NCBI GenBank assembly: GCA_023382975.1
Contig: JAHDXO010000062.1
Location: 1 to 64,000, forward strand
Reading direction: 5' to 3'
DNA: 64,000 nucleotides
Source of the DNA: Pirellulaceae bacterium
GTDB taxonomy: Bacteria > Planctomycetota > Planctomycetia > Pirellulales > Pirellulaceae
The notes below the pieces were generated by a model that saw only the letters and a list, made by a program, of their open reading frames with translations, was not told the origin of the DNA and made no database searches. Positions within the stretch are counted from its first letter, which is position 1, and each line of letters opens with the position of its first letter. Position numbers and translations under genes: made by a program. This document shows, in pieces, positions 28,463-38,051 of the stretch.

Positions 28463-29890
28463 TCACCGTACCAGAAATCTCACGTCCTCCTTCAGGATGT
28501 GTTGGGTCGCGGTGGGTTCCCGGAGCCGCAATTCCAGCATCTCGATGGCCAACTCGGTGGGCAGGCACTCCGAGAATTTCAAGCCGTCGATGGCGGCCTC
28601 GTCGATGGCGGGACGCATGTCGGTGGCATCGCGTTGACGGAGTTGGGCGATGGCTCGTTCAACATCTTGCAGCTTGACTGCCGAGTCGAAGTTCAGCGTG
28701 AAACTGTCGTGGCTTACCTTGCTGGCGGTCTCGCGAGCCAGTTGACGCGCCAAGGTCGCGTTGGCTCGATTTCCGCCGAACGTCCACCACTCGGTTTTCC
28801 CGTCCGCTGCCAACACGGCCGCCGATGAATCGACGCGCAGCCAGGGAAACTCTTGGCGGATCTCGCCCATCCGCTCCGTAGCTCGCCGGGACCAGCGAGT
28901 GCAACCCTCGTCCGTGGCCAGGATCCGTTTGATCGTCTGCGAAAGCCGGAAGCCTAGACCTCGCCCTTCGCCCTTCCAGCGTGAGCGGCCCGTCAGCTCG
29001 GTGGCTTCGACGTGCGCGATGCGGCGTTGCCAGTCGATGTGGTTCACTTTCCAGCAGCGGCCGCCCAGCAGCAAGACCCGTGGCCCCTCGTGCTTGCCCA
29101 GGAAGGTCATCTCGTCGACGTAGCCCAGTTCCTGACGACCGTGCAGGATCGAGAACAGGGGCGGCGACATGAACACGGAAAACAGTTCCAGGAAGTTCCT
29201 GCGGCCGTACTTGCCCTCGCCCTCGCGACCCATGGCCAATATCCCGGCTTCGTCCCAGAGAATCTCCCGCTGGAGCATCCAGGCAACAAGACGCTGAACG
29301 CAGTCGGATGGAATCATCGCAAAGCCGGGGACGGCGCGGACCCACCCCAGCCAGTCTTCGCGGCCGATCCCACGCTCTTGTAACGAGAGGGCCATCAATT
29401 GTTGAGCGAGCACGTGCAGCGGCAGCGGCGGCGGCTCGATCGGTTCGACGTACCCCTCGGCCCACAGGTCGATCACTCCCGCTGCCTGGACCAAGGTTTC
29501 GTCCTTCGTGGCCAACAGCAGGCAGTCGGGAGGCTCGCGAAGGATGCGTTTCCGAGCGGAAGACTTGATGTCGCCGTGCCACAGCGCGGACCGCCTTCCG
29601 AGCAGGGTACAGTATCGTTGCAGCCGGAGATCGAGGTTGTTCAGCAGCGCCTTGATCGGGCAGATGTACAATACGCTCAGCCCCCGCCAGTCCTCGGTCA
29701 GCATCCGCGAGACAACCGGAAAAAAGGCGGCCTCCGTTTTGCCGCCTGCGGTAGGAGCCAACACGATCAGATGCTTGCCAGCCAAGATCGGACCAATCAC
29801 CGCCTCCTGAAACGGCCGCAGCTCGCGCCAGCCCAAGCTGTTGACGATGTGGTGCTGCAAAGCAGGATGTAGGCGGTCGAAGTTACTCAC
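28463..29890 (-). pseudogene. Lhr-like DEAD/DEAH helicase with in-frame deletion of the catalytic core
   Basis: The frame of about 475 residues opens with a normal helicase N terminus: RPFQEAVIGPILAGKHLIV, the Walker A segment APTAGGKTEAAFF and motif Ia (LYICPIKALLNNL). After REPPDCLL it jumps directly to LATKDETLVQAAGVIDLWAE, a segment that in related proteins lies just behind motif VI. The DEVH box, SAT motif and motifs IV-VI, roughly 190-200 residues, are missing without loss of frame. The C-terminal part (QERGIGREDWLGWV, YGRRNFLELFSVFMSPP) is intact. The start is probably GTG at 29890 (VSNFDRLHP); an ATG at 30052 exists in frame. It cannot work as an ATP-dependent helicase and is best called a decayed gene. 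Confidence 0.75.
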
Positions 29891-30189
29891 CGATACCCGT
29901 TGTTCCGGTGGTCGTTGTTCTGCGAAAATGGCTCGGCATCGAGTTGTTTCCCGGAAGCTGAACGCCGGAATCGAGGCACAGAACATGCGGATACTCGCCC
30001 TGGCAACCTTGCTCGCCCTGACTGCGTGTCCAACATCACCGGCTGAAGTCACGAGGGTCTAGCCGTTGACTCCCGCAAGCCATCCGTGCCGGAAAGTGGT
30101 CGGACAGTCGTTCATGGTACCTTCGCCGCTGATCGGCAAGGGCCTGCGGAGCAAAGGCTCCGATTTTCGGAATCAGATTCATGGGGATT

Positions 30190-31227
30190 CTACTCCCGGA
30201 GCATCAGGTCGCAAACGACCATGCGGTGGTCCGAGTGGATGGTCCGTCGTGCAACAACAGACTCCGCGCGCAGATCCGCACTGGTCCAAATCTGGTCGAC
30301 GCGGAACAACGGAAAACGGTTGGTGCCGGTGTTTCCCCAGCCACGTCCGGCTTGTCGGAAGGTGTCGAACAGACGTTCCCGGAGCGGCACGAGTGCAGCA
30401 TCATTCGGCGGTGCATTGAAGTCGCCCCCGACAACCAACGGTCGAGACGTGGGAACGCTCCGGACATTGACCATCATGCTTTCGATCTGGCGGCGGTGTT
30501 TGATTCGATTATTGCGATGATCCCTCCAGAATCCAGGGCTCCAGAAGTCGAGACGAAAGACGGGCGGGTTCAGCCGGACGCTGAGCACGTCCGCCTCGAA
30601 TCCGCTGAGCAACTCGACGCCTGCATGGACAAAATGTGTTGTGGCGTCCACGTGACGCGGTTGTAGACGCCCCCGCGCCAGAATCGCCGTGTCACCGCCC
30701 CAGAGGAACGCCCCGTCAATGCCGAAGAATTGGCGGGACAACCGTTCTAAATGCTCCCGGCTCGGCGATTCCTGCAACAAGACGATGTCCGGTTCGTATC
30801 CGGCCGCCTCGGCAGCAGCCCGCGGGTTGGCGACGAAGCAGTTCAGAGCGACCACACGGACGGCTCTGCCCTGCTCGCGAGCTTGCTGCCATGCAACCGT
30901 CGGCGGGCAGGCCGGACGCACGACAGATCGGACTTCCTCGACGAACAGGATCGTAAACGCGATCCACAGCATCAGCACCGCCAAACACGAGATTCTGCTT
31001 TTCGCACGAAGCCCGAATCCGACCGGTACGAGGCCGGGCACCAGCCAACACCACGCAGGAACCAGTGTCACGGGTGCAAGCCAATCCGGCTGCCACCAAT
31101 AACACGCGGAGACGGCGATACAAGCCCCTGCCGATGCAGCCAACGCCAACTTCAGTCGGTGAACCGATCTTGTTGGAACATGCTGATCCATAGCGGCATA
31201 ATTTTTCCTTCGGCTAACCGAGTGCAT
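30190..31227 (-). CDS. Membrane-anchored endonuclease/exonuclease/phosphatase-fold protein
   Basis: The 345-residue protein has three hydrophobic segments in its first 100 residues, then an EEP domain with the expected active-site motifs: VRVVALNCFV, IVLLQESPS, VVGGDFNAPP, RVDQIWTS and SDHRMVVCDL. These provide the Mg2+-binding Glu and the Asn, Asp and His catalytic residues. Proteins of this plan hydrolyse phosphodiester bonds in nucleic acids or phospholipids and signalling phosphates. The actual substrate cannot be read here. An internal ATG at residue 13 is an alternative start. Neighbours give no operon context. Confidence 0.85.
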   Translation of the reverse strand: MHSVSRRKNYAAMDQHVPTRSVHRLKLALAASAGACIAVSACYWWQPDWLAPVTLVPAWCWLVPGLVPVGFGLRAKSRISCLAVLMLWIAFTILFVEEVRSVVRPACPPTVAWQQAREQGRAVRVVALNCFVANPRAAAEAAGYEPDIVLLQESPSREHLERLSRQFFGIDGAFLWGGDTAILARGRLQPRHVDATTHFVHAGVELLSGFEADVLSVRLNPPVFRLDFWSPGFWRDHRNNRIKHRRQIESMMVNVRSVPTSRPLVVGGDFNAPPNDAALVPLRERLFDTFRQAGRGWGNTGTNRFPLFRVDQIWTSADLRAESVVARRTIHSDHRMVVCDLMLRE

Positions 31228-31251
31228 TAGCCGGTAACAGAAGCGGGGCGA

Positions 31252-32454
31252 TTATCTCGAAGCAGCCGACTTCTCGCTGATCCGCTTGACCGTCCCCGCC
31301 TCGGGATCGTACTGTCCGGTCGTGATCGCATAGTCGCGCAGCGTCCGATACTTGTGCGCTTCGTCGGCCGGTTCGCCGATGAATCGCTTCGCGCCCCAGG
31401 AGTTGCCGCTGCTGTGGGTGCCGTTGTGCGTGTAATGCATGAACAGGTCGAAATGCTGTTCCATCTGGCCGAGGTAGTGCCGGTAGACACCGTACACGGC
31501 CGGGTTGGCGCAGAACACGTCCGAGTTCTCTTTCAGATGCTGACCGCCTTCGTACGTGATCAGCCGCAACTCGGCTGCTTTGACGATCTGTTCGACGCGG
31601 CGTACTCCCTCCAAACGCTTCGCGATGGCCTGCTTCGCCTGATCCACGATGTCCGCGTCCTTGCCGTTCAGGCCATTGCCGAAGTACGGGGCCAGCGAGT
31701 AGGCGTCCGGCTTCACCTGGTGCGGGTTCAGCACGGGGCTGCTGATCGCCCAGATGTGCGTCTGGGCGAAGGCATGGGCCGTCGTTCCGCCGATCACCCT
31801 GACCAGACGATGACTCTGGTCGCCGAAAGCCCGATCAAACTGATGAAATGTCTCGAACGTCTGCTTGGCGTGGTACATCTGCCCGCGATACCACAGGTTG
31901 TCCTCCCACTTGGTTCCGGCTGGCAACTCCAGTTTCTTCGCTTGCTCGTTGCAGGAGTGGGCCTGCTTGAACATTCCGTTCCAGGTCTCGTTGGACCACT
32001 CGACGTAGCATTTCAACGCCGGATCGAGTTGCTCGCGGATCAAACGCGCGAGTTGATACATGTACTCTTCGTCGGCGAAGTGCGGCACGCACACCCACAT
32101 GTCCCGCTGCGTGCGGTTGCACAGGTCGATCATCCATTCGTAGGCCATTGGACGCTGCACAGGGTCGGACTTCTTCACGCGATCTTCCCAGCGCGTCTTG
32201 CCGCCGTGGGCTTCGACGGCGTTGTTCGTCTTGCCCCAGTCCATGAAGCGGAAAACCGTGTAGACACGGATCTCGTCCAGGAACTCCGGCTTCCAGGGGT
32301 TGTCGCCGCGAACGTTCTTGTGGCCGTCCACAAAAGGATCGTTGGCTTCCCCGCCCCAGCCCACGTCCCAGAAGTTCGTGCCGACCTCCATCGCGCCGGC
32401 AGCGCCACAAGACGTGATCGCCAGCAAGACGATCAGCAGAGACCGCATCATCAT
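31252..32454 (-). CDS. Exported glycoside-hydrolase-like protein (clan GH-A-type barrel)
   Basis: The 400-residue protein has a signal peptide (RSLLIVLLAITSCGAAGAM) and a TIM-barrel-like sequence. CYVEWSNETWNG contains an Asn-Glu pair like the acid/base of clan GH-A enzymes, and LRLITYEGGQHL places a second Glu as possible nucleophile. Conserved planctomycete relatives are often labelled cellulose-binding, which this sequence does not itself demonstrate. GGGAGG lies 7 bases before the first ATG at 32454. It is one of several exported carbohydrate-active proteins in this stretch; the substrate is unknown. Confidence 0.65.
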   Translation of the reverse strand: MMMRSLLIVLLAITSCGAAGAMEVGTNFWDVGWGGEANDPFVDGHKNVRGDNPWKPEFLDEIRVYTVFRFMDWGKTNNAVEAHGGKTRWEDRVKKSDPVQRPMAYEWMIDLCNRTQRDMWVCVPHFADEEYMYQLARLIREQLDPALKCYVEWSNETWNGMFKQAHSCNEQAKKLELPAGTKWEDNLWYRGQMYHAKQTFETFHQFDRAFGDQSHRLVRVIGGTTAHAFAQTHIWAISSPVLNPHQVKPDAYSLAPYFGNGLNGKDADIVDQAKQAIAKRLEGVRRVEQIVKAAELRLITYEGGQHLKENSDVFCANPAVYGVYRHYLGQMEQHFDLFMHYTHNGTHSSGNSWGAKRFIGEPADEAHKYRTLRDYAITTGQYDPEAGTVKRISEKSAASR

Positions 32455-32833
32455 GTCCGCACCTCCCCGTCTCCACAGTTAACTTGTTCTTTTTGGTCAC
32501 CGTAACGATTGTGCCCAACCCGTCAGCGGATCGCAACGAGGCTGTTCGACATACAACCCGTCACCAATACCAGACATCCGTGACCTTCCAGACACTTCTG
32601 GAACCCTGCCTGACCCTCGTTCTCGGACACCGTGTCCGGTTTCGGGCGGCACATTCTCCAACGGGTCCGCATCGTCCTGCATACGTCGTCACCATCGCTT
32701 CCCCGGGCCTGCTGATGCACCTCTGCACGCGGCGAGACTGGACAGCGCATGACGGGATGCGATTCGCTCAAGCAACTTTTTCACTCGGATCGCGCCTTGA
32801 CAGACACTGCCGGCCGACGTATCACGGCCTGCT
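32455..32833. other. Intergenic region between divergent genes
   Basis: No gene is supported. A perfect 7 bp inverted repeat, CGGACAC-C-GTGTCCG, lies at 32624-32638 and could be an operator. No convincing sigma-70 promoter pair was found for either flanking gene. Confidence 0.35.
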
Positions 32834-33805
32834 ATGACCGACGAAGTCACCGCGCTCGATCAGGATCAGGACAGCGATTACGACGGAGCCTGGAAAGAGG
32901 CCCTGCGCCGTTTTCTGCTCGAATTCCTGGCCAAATACTTTCCGCTGGTGTACGTTGCGATCGACTGGACGTACGAGCCGGAGTGGTGCGACAAGGAACT
33001 CAGCCAGGTGATCGGCCAAGCCGGCAAGCGGAACCGCCAAGTGGATGTGTTGGCCAAAGTCCGGTTGCAGAGCGGACAGGAACAGTGGATCCTCGTACAT
33101 CTGGAAATCCAGTCGTCTTACGACGAGGCGTTTGCCTCCCGGATTTCGCGGTACAACGCGGGCATCTATTGGATTTGCCAACGGCGCGTGCTGACGCTGG
33201 CGGTCCTGGCCGATCTGCGGCGCGGCTGGGCACCGGACGAGGATCTGTTCCGGGTCGGCCCGTTCGAGTACCGCCTGAAGTTCCCTGTCTGCAAGCTGAT
33301 CGACCGCTTGGACTCGGACTGGCGAGACGATACCTCGCTGCCGGTTCTGGTGGCCCGAGCCCAGATCGAGGCCCTCCGCACGGCCGGCGACCCGGAAGGC
33401 CGGTATCGGGCCAAGCGAAACCTGGTACTCGGATTGTACGAGCTAGGCTATAATGGAGATCAAATCCGCGACATCTTCGGGCTGTTGGACTGGATGATGC
33501 ACCTGCGGGTCGACCTGGAAAGACAACTGACGCGAGAAATCGTCGATTTTGAGGAGGCACGGAAGATGCCGTACATTACGTCCGTAGAACGTTTTGCGGA
33601 AGCCCGCGGGGAGGCCCGCGGCAGAACCAGCGTCGTGTTGTCGTTGTTGGCCGAGGTTTGTGGCACTCTGCCGCAGGACGACGAGGACCGCGTCTATGGA
33701 TTGCCCGCCGCAGCCCTGGAGAAACTGGCCAAGGCCCTCCTGCGGTTCCAATCGCTCGACGACCTGCACGACTGGCTCGACCGGCACGCCGCCTCGGACG
33801 CGTAA
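32834..33805 (+). CDS. Rpn/YhgA-like PD-(D/E)XK nuclease family protein
   Basis: The 323-residue protein belongs to the recombination-promoting nuclease family once called putative transposases. The N-terminal domain shows the PD-(D/E)XK core as RQVDVLAKVRL followed by ILVHLEIQSSYDEAF, then RISRYNAGIYWICQRRV. A C-terminal DUF4351-like segment (GLPAAALEKLAKALLRFQSL) ends the protein, as in cyanobacterial and planctomycete relatives. Family members cut DNA and promote RecA-independent recombination in E. coli. The gene stands alone between divergent and convergent neighbours, which suits a mobile accessory gene. Confidence 0.85.
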   Translation: MTDEVTALDQDQDSDYDGAWKEALRRFLLEFLAKYFPLVYVAIDWTYEPEWCDKELSQVIGQAGKRNRQVDVLAKVRLQSGQEQWILVHLEIQSSYDEAFASRISRYNAGIYWICQRRVLTLAVLADLRRGWAPDEDLFRVGPFEYRLKFPVCKLIDRLDSDWRDDTSLPVLVARAQIEALRTAGDPEGRYRAKRNLVLGLYELGYNGDQIRDIFGLLDWMMHLRVDLERQLTREIVDFEEARKMPYITSVERFAEARGEARGRTSVVLSLLAEVCGTLPQDDEDRVYGLPAAALEKLAKALLRFQSLDDLHDWLDRHAASDA

Positions 33806-33998
33806 CGTCTGTCGGGGCGGCCAAACGAGCGGAGTCGTGGTGCGCATGCCTTGACAGAATCCATCGCTGGAAGCGTGGCACGGCGAAGGAAGGATCGCTG
33901 CTGCCACGTTGGTCGTTGCCACGTTGGCCGAGTTGGGGCGACCACGTCAACCAGCCGCAGAGGGAAACGCAGGTCAAGGCGGTTCGTCACTGCAATCT

Positions 33999-35315
33999 TC
34001 ACCGGATATTCTCTCCTTCAAGATGCCCACTTTGGTCATTGAGCTGCACATAGTCGAGTTTGCCGGCTGCTGAATCAGCGGCTTGGACGTCCAGCCTAAT
34101 TTCGTCACCGCGGCGGATCGCTACGTCGCGAATCGTCCGGCTCATCCAGCCACGACCTTCGCCGGGAGACTCCCAGGCCGTTCCCTGGGCGGCGCCATTG
34201 ACGGACAACGCTAATCGACAGCGCGAGTCTTGGGCGTCGAAGTACCGAATCTCCACTTCGTAGCGGGCATTGTCGTGGGTAAAGGGTTCGTCGAAGCGAG
34301 TGCGGATCGATCCGGTCTTTCCTCCCGCCAGGGAGACGTTGAGCGCATGGGACGCCTGCTTGTCGTTGCGATCTTCGAGCGCGCAGCCTTCGAGATGGCG
34401 GAAATTCTCCGCCTCGATTCGGACCTGTCGCCTGGCGATCAGCGGCGCGGGGCAGCGGTGTTCGTCGATCAATCGCCGAAGTTTGACCGGATCGCACTCC
34501 TCGTCGCCGGTTGCCAGGAACCAGGTCATCCCGGCGTCGGACGCGTCGGGGCGGGCCGAGATGACCATCCGTTCCCACAGCCAGCGGACTCGCGCATCGT
34601 CCGAGTCCCGCATCCAGAAATACGGCTCGAATTCCTTCCACGCGGAAGGCCGGCCGTAGCGGCCGAAACTGAGCAGCCGGTTCTGGTCGCGAATCTGCAC
34701 CCAATGCACGTCCCGCTCGATCACGCTCCGCTTGGTACACGTGAACTTGTAGCGGGAAGCGAACCCGTCATTCCACCGGCTGTGCGAGATGCAGTAGACG
34801 AACTGCCGCTTGGCGGGGTCGGACTTCTGAATTCCCAGATACGGCACCTCCATCGGGCCGGCGATGATGAAGTACAACGGATCGGTCGCCGTAGAATCGT
34901 CGATCGCCTTGACGATGCTGGCGACTGCGCCGTCGCGGTCCTTTCGGCAATCGAAGAATTTCGCCAGATCGAAGCCGTATCGCTCCGCCGTGCCGAGGAC
35001 GCTCTCGGCGTGTAGCTTTTCCCACTCGGGATCCGTCAAGGGCAGGATGCAGTTGTAGTCGAAGTGGACCAACTGCTCTTTCAGGCCCGCTTCGGCGAGA
35101 ATGGCCAGCGTCACGGGCGACGCGGCCCAGTCGTCGGGGTCGTTGTGGTTGCCGTCGCAACTGTAAGCGATGCGTCCCCGGAACCGGCCGTCCACGTAGG
35201 GTCCGGCCGCGGCCAAAACAGGATTCGCAGCCGCTCCGTGCAGGAGGGCGACCGCCAGACAGATCATCCATCGTGCGTGCTTCAAGTGTCTCTCCGTTTG
35301 TGGCGTCGTTTTCAT
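33999..35315 (-). CDS. Exported nucleoside-hydrolase-like protein with C-terminal binding module
   Basis: The 438-residue protein has a signal peptide (ARWMICLAVALLHGAAANPV) and an N-terminal domain with SCDGNHNDPDDWAA, which resembles the Asp-rich metal site of the inosine/uridine hydrolase fold (DUF1593-like). From about residue 310 a beta-sandwich follows (RRQVRIEAENFRHLEG, KTGSIRTRFDEPF, GKLDYVQLN), which looks like a CBM6/35-type carbohydrate-binding module. The ATG at 35315 overlaps the stop of the upstream beta-lactamase-fold gene (ATGA), so the two are translationally coupled. The role is probably hydrolysis of a glycosidic or nucleosidic bond outside the cytoplasm; substrate unknown. 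Confidence 0.65.
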   Translation of the reverse strand: MKTTPQTERHLKHARWMICLAVALLHGAAANPVLAAAGPYVDGRFRGRIAYSCDGNHNDPDDWAASPVTLAILAEAGLKEQLVHFDYNCILPLTDPEWEKLHAESVLGTAERYGFDLAKFFDCRKDRDGAVASIVKAIDDSTATDPLYFIIAGPMEVPYLGIQKSDPAKRQFVYCISHSRWNDGFASRYKFTCTKRSVIERDVHWVQIRDQNRLLSFGRYGRPSAWKEFEPYFWMRDSDDARVRWLWERMVISARPDASDAGMTWFLATGDEECDPVKLRRLIDEHRCPAPLIARRQVRIEAENFRHLEGCALEDRNDKQASHALNVSLAGGKTGSIRTRFDEPFTHDNARYEVEIRYFDAQDSRCRLALSVNGAAQGTAWESPGEGRGWMSRTIRDVAIRRGDEIRLDVQAADSAAGKLDYVQLNDQSGHLEGENIR

Positions 35316-36478
35316 TTCAAAGACTCGGCGACTTTCGCCAGGAATCCGTTCCATGCCTCGTCCTTCGCCTTGCCGTCCAGGCCCAGGCGGACGATGACCA
35401 TGTCCCACTCGGGGATGACGAAGCACTTGTTATTGTTGTGGCCGGAAGCCCAGAAGGTACCCTCCGGTGCGGAGGGCAGTTTGCGTGTGCCATCGGGCTT
35501 CAGACCGTTTCGCCACCAGTTGAATCCGTACACGCCGCGGCCGTCGATCTCGCTCTCCGGCTGCGCCCACGGCATCGTGGCCGGCACCTGAACCCGCGTG
35601 GCATCGGCGATCCACAACTCGGGGACGAGTTGCGCGCCATTCCACCTGCCGCGGTTCAGAAAGAGCAGGCCGAATCGGGCCATTTCGCGCGCGGTGATGA
35701 CGATGTGCTTGTCGCCGTTGCCGGAACCGCCGTTGACAATCACGCCGTCCACGGTCGCGTAATCGCCCCAGTCCCAGTTCTTCAGGCCGATCGGGTCGGC
35801 CACGCGACGCTTGAACAGTTGCTCGATCGGCTCGTCGGCGATCTTCGTGAGTACCAGCGCGAACGTGTTCATCGCCGAGTCCCAGTAGGCGTACTGCGAA
35901 CCAGGCGGCGTGAAGAGCGGTTGCGGATTCGGCACGAACGGCGTGGTGCTCGGGCCGTGCTTGTAGCTGCCGATCGTCTCGTCGCCCACGGCGCGATAGC
36001 CGCTGGTCATCGTCGTGAAATGTCGTAGCGTCACGTCGGGGTAATGCGCCTTCAACTCGGGCAGCACATCCGCTGCGCGCGTGTCGAGCGTACACTTGCC
36101 GTCTGCGATCAGCAGTCCCAGCACGGTGCTGGTAAACGACTTCGTCGCGGACCAGACGCCGTGCCGCTTGTCGATGTTGTCGCCTTTCCAGATCATTCGC
36201 CCGTGACGGATAACGACCAATTCCCGCGCACCGTCGGCGCCCACGGTGCTTGTCAGCAACTCGGCGGCCTCGTTCAACTTCACGCCGTCCACGCCCTGCG
36301 ACTCGGGCGTAGCCTCTGCCCACTTCGCGCCGGGAAAGACGGTCGTCTCCGCAGCATGACAGGGCAGCGCCATCAGCACGAGGAAGGCCGTTAGCGGGAG
36401 CAACAAGCTGTTGAGAAATGCGAGACGACGATTGACCGCCTTCGCGGCTTGCGAAGAGCGACAGAAGGTTCTTCTCAT
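35312..36478 (-). CDS. Exported serine hydrolase, beta-lactamase/class C fold
   Basis: The 388-residue protein has a signal peptide (about 20-42, LLPLTAFLVLMALPCHAAE) and a class C beta-lactamase-like domain. The SxxK nucleophile motif is seen in GVWSATKSFTSTVLGLL, and the Tyr motif region in YAYWDSAMNTFALVLTK. The third motif is probably ASGHNNNKCFV. Such planctomycete proteins are usually esterases or peptidases rather than antibiotic-resistance enzymes. The ATG at 36478 has GGAGG 7 bases upstream. The next gene starts within its stop codon, so both are one transcript with linked function. Confidence 0.85.
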   Translation of the reverse strand: MRRTFCRSSQAAKAVNRRLAFLNSLLLPLTAFLVLMALPCHAAETTVFPGAKWAEATPESQGVDGVKLNEAAELLTSTVGADGARELVVIRHGRMIWKGDNIDKRHGVWSATKSFTSTVLGLLIADGKCTLDTRAADVLPELKAHYPDVTLRHFTTMTSGYRAVGDETIGSYKHGPSTTPFVPNPQPLFTPPGSQYAYWDSAMNTFALVLTKIADEPIEQLFKRRVADPIGLKNWDWGDYATVDGVIVNGGSGNGDKHIVITAREMARFGLLFLNRGRWNGAQLVPELWIADATRVQVPATMPWAQPESEIDGRGVYGFNWWRNGLKPDGTRKLPSAPEGTFWASGHNNNKCFVIPEWDMVIVRLGLDGKAKDEAWNGFLAKVAESLK

Positions 36479-36620
36479 GGACTGCCTCCAGTCAACGCAC
36501 GAATTTGTTGTGGGCTTCGGTGGGAACAGGAGGAAACAGAGAACCGATTCGCCTTCCGTTACCTCTGTGCTCTCCTGTTCAAGATCCAAGCAACCCTCGC
36601 CGCCGGGGATTGCTGAGGGG

Positions 36621-38051
36621 TTACGCGCGGGACAGATACAACACCGCATCGCCGTCGAACGGGGCGGTGAATTCGTGGTCCGCGCCGCCTGTCACGGCAT
36701 CGGCGGCGACAGCTTTACCGCTTGACGGATGTATCCACTCCAACGCGAACCGGTTCTTGGCCTGGCCGAGCGAAACCTTCACCTTGCCGCCGCTGGGAAT
36801 GTAGACGACGTAAGCCTTGCCCGGTTCGGCCAAGCAGTACTTTGTCGATGCCAGGTCGTCATGCGGAACCATCGCCGCCAGGTCCAAACGTCGAGCCAGA
36901 CGGATCGCGTGGCCCAGATTTCGGCGGATCGGATCCCACTGCGGATCGAACCGGTTGCCGAGCACCGCTCCGTCGTAGGGGTCCATGAACAGCGGGTTGT
37001 GGCCGCGCGTGAAACTCTTCCAGACCCACGCGCCATTGCCACCGACGCCCCAAACGTGGTCCGTGTCCAACAGGCTCACCTTCTTGCCATCCCAGGCTGG
37101 TGGATCGTCTCTGTATCCGTCCTGGGAACCGGGCGAGATCCAGTCGGCCGGGCTCGCAAGCATGCTTTCCAACCGCTCCGCGCCATGGCCCGTGATGCCG
37201 ATCGGGTGCTGGTGAGGTTGAGTGCGTTCGTACTGGCGCAAAGTTTCCGCTACCCACCAATCCCATTCTTTCTCGCCGCCCTCGTTGATCACTTCGTACA
37301 GCACGTTGTCCAGATCGTTGACCGTATCGACCACCTTGCGGATGTAGGCCGCTTGGATCGCGCTGACGGCCGGGTGGGCTCGGCTATGCACCTTTTCACC
37401 GGCGTCGATGCCGCTGCAGTTGTTGTCGGGGTGAAAGGGATGGCTGCGCCACGCCCACGCGTCCTTCGTGCCTCGGCGACGGTTCCCGTGGAACATGCCC
37501 CAGCCCTCGAACAGCATCACGGACACATAGATGCCGCGACGACCTGCGGCACTGACCCGCTGACGCAGCCGTTCAAAATACGCCGGGTTGAATTGCTTCA
37601 GGTCGAACTTGGGCTTGCCGTCCAGGGCCTCGTCCGGACCGGTCCGCAGCCACGGCAGCGGAGCGGCGTGATGGATGAAATCCTTGCCCAACCGTCCGTT
37701 GGCCCGCGTGTCCCAGGTTGTCGAGTCCCAGGCCCACAGCCGGATGAAGTTGTGGCCATAGCGGCCGAGGAAGTCCAGGTAGGCGTCGAAGTCAAACGCC
37801 TCGGGCGGGTCGCTGCGGCCCATATCGACCAGAGTGTTCCAGGTGTGGGAACCCGCCAGCAGCAGCTCCCGACCGTTCGCATCGCAAAAATACCGCGGGT
37901 TCCGGGCGGACACCCGCAACGGCCCGCTGGTCGGCTGTGGCGGCGCCGTCGGCTGCTGGGCAGAAATCCGTGATCCAAACAAACCGGACGACGCACCGAG
38001 TGCCAACGCGGTCGCTTGGCCCGTGCGGGCTAGGAATTGACGACGATTCAT
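36621..38051 (-). CDS. Tat-exported glycoside hydrolase-like protein (DUF4038/apiosidase-like)
   Basis: The 476-residue protein starts MNRRQFLARTGQATALALG, a twin-arginine signal. The barrel domain contains LLAGSHTWNTLVDMGRSDPP and HNFIRLWAWDS, typical of the DUF4038 apiosidase-like group, and VLYEVINEGGEKEWDWW with a candidate acid/base Glu. The last 85 residues (AYVVYIPSGGKVKVSLG, DGDAVLYLSRA) match the putative collagen-binding domain that usually follows DUF4038. The ATG at 38051 has AGAGGAAAA upstream. It is followed 142 bp later by the serine hydrolase gene on the same strand, so a shared transcript is possible. Confidence 0.8.
   Translation of the reverse strand: MNRRQFLARTGQATALALGASSGLFGSRISAQQPTAPPQPTSGPLRVSARNPRYFCDANGRELLLAGSHTWNTLVDMGRSDPPEAFDFDAYLDFLGRYGHNFIRLWAWDSTTWDTRANGRLGKDFIHHAAPLPWLRTGPDEALDGKPKFDLKQFNPAYFERLRQRVSAAGRRGIYVSVMLFEGWGMFHGNRRRGTKDAWAWRSHPFHPDNNCSGIDAGEKVHSRAHPAVSAIQAAYIRKVVDTVNDLDNVLYEVINEGGEKEWDWWVAETLRQYERTQPHQHPIGITGHGAERLESMLASPADWISPGSQDGYRDDPPAWDGKKVSLLDTDHVWGVGGNGAWVWKSFTRGHNPLFMDPYDGAVLGNRFDPQWDPIRRNLGHAIRLARRLDLAAMVPHDDLASTKYCLAEPGKAYVVYIPSGGKVKVSLGQAKNRFALEWIHPSSGKAVAADAVTGGADHEFTAPFDGDAVLYLSRA

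Noticed and set aside
28463..29890. The helicase as a working phage-defence (BREX/DISARM-type) component
   Set aside because: Its catalytic motifs are deleted and none of the partner genes of those systems occurs in the window.
35312..36478. Beta-lactamase-fold protein as an antibiotic-resistance gene
   Set aside because: The sequence is of the broad class C/esterase type with a secretion signal and is coupled to a hydrolase gene; nothing points to drug hydrolysis.
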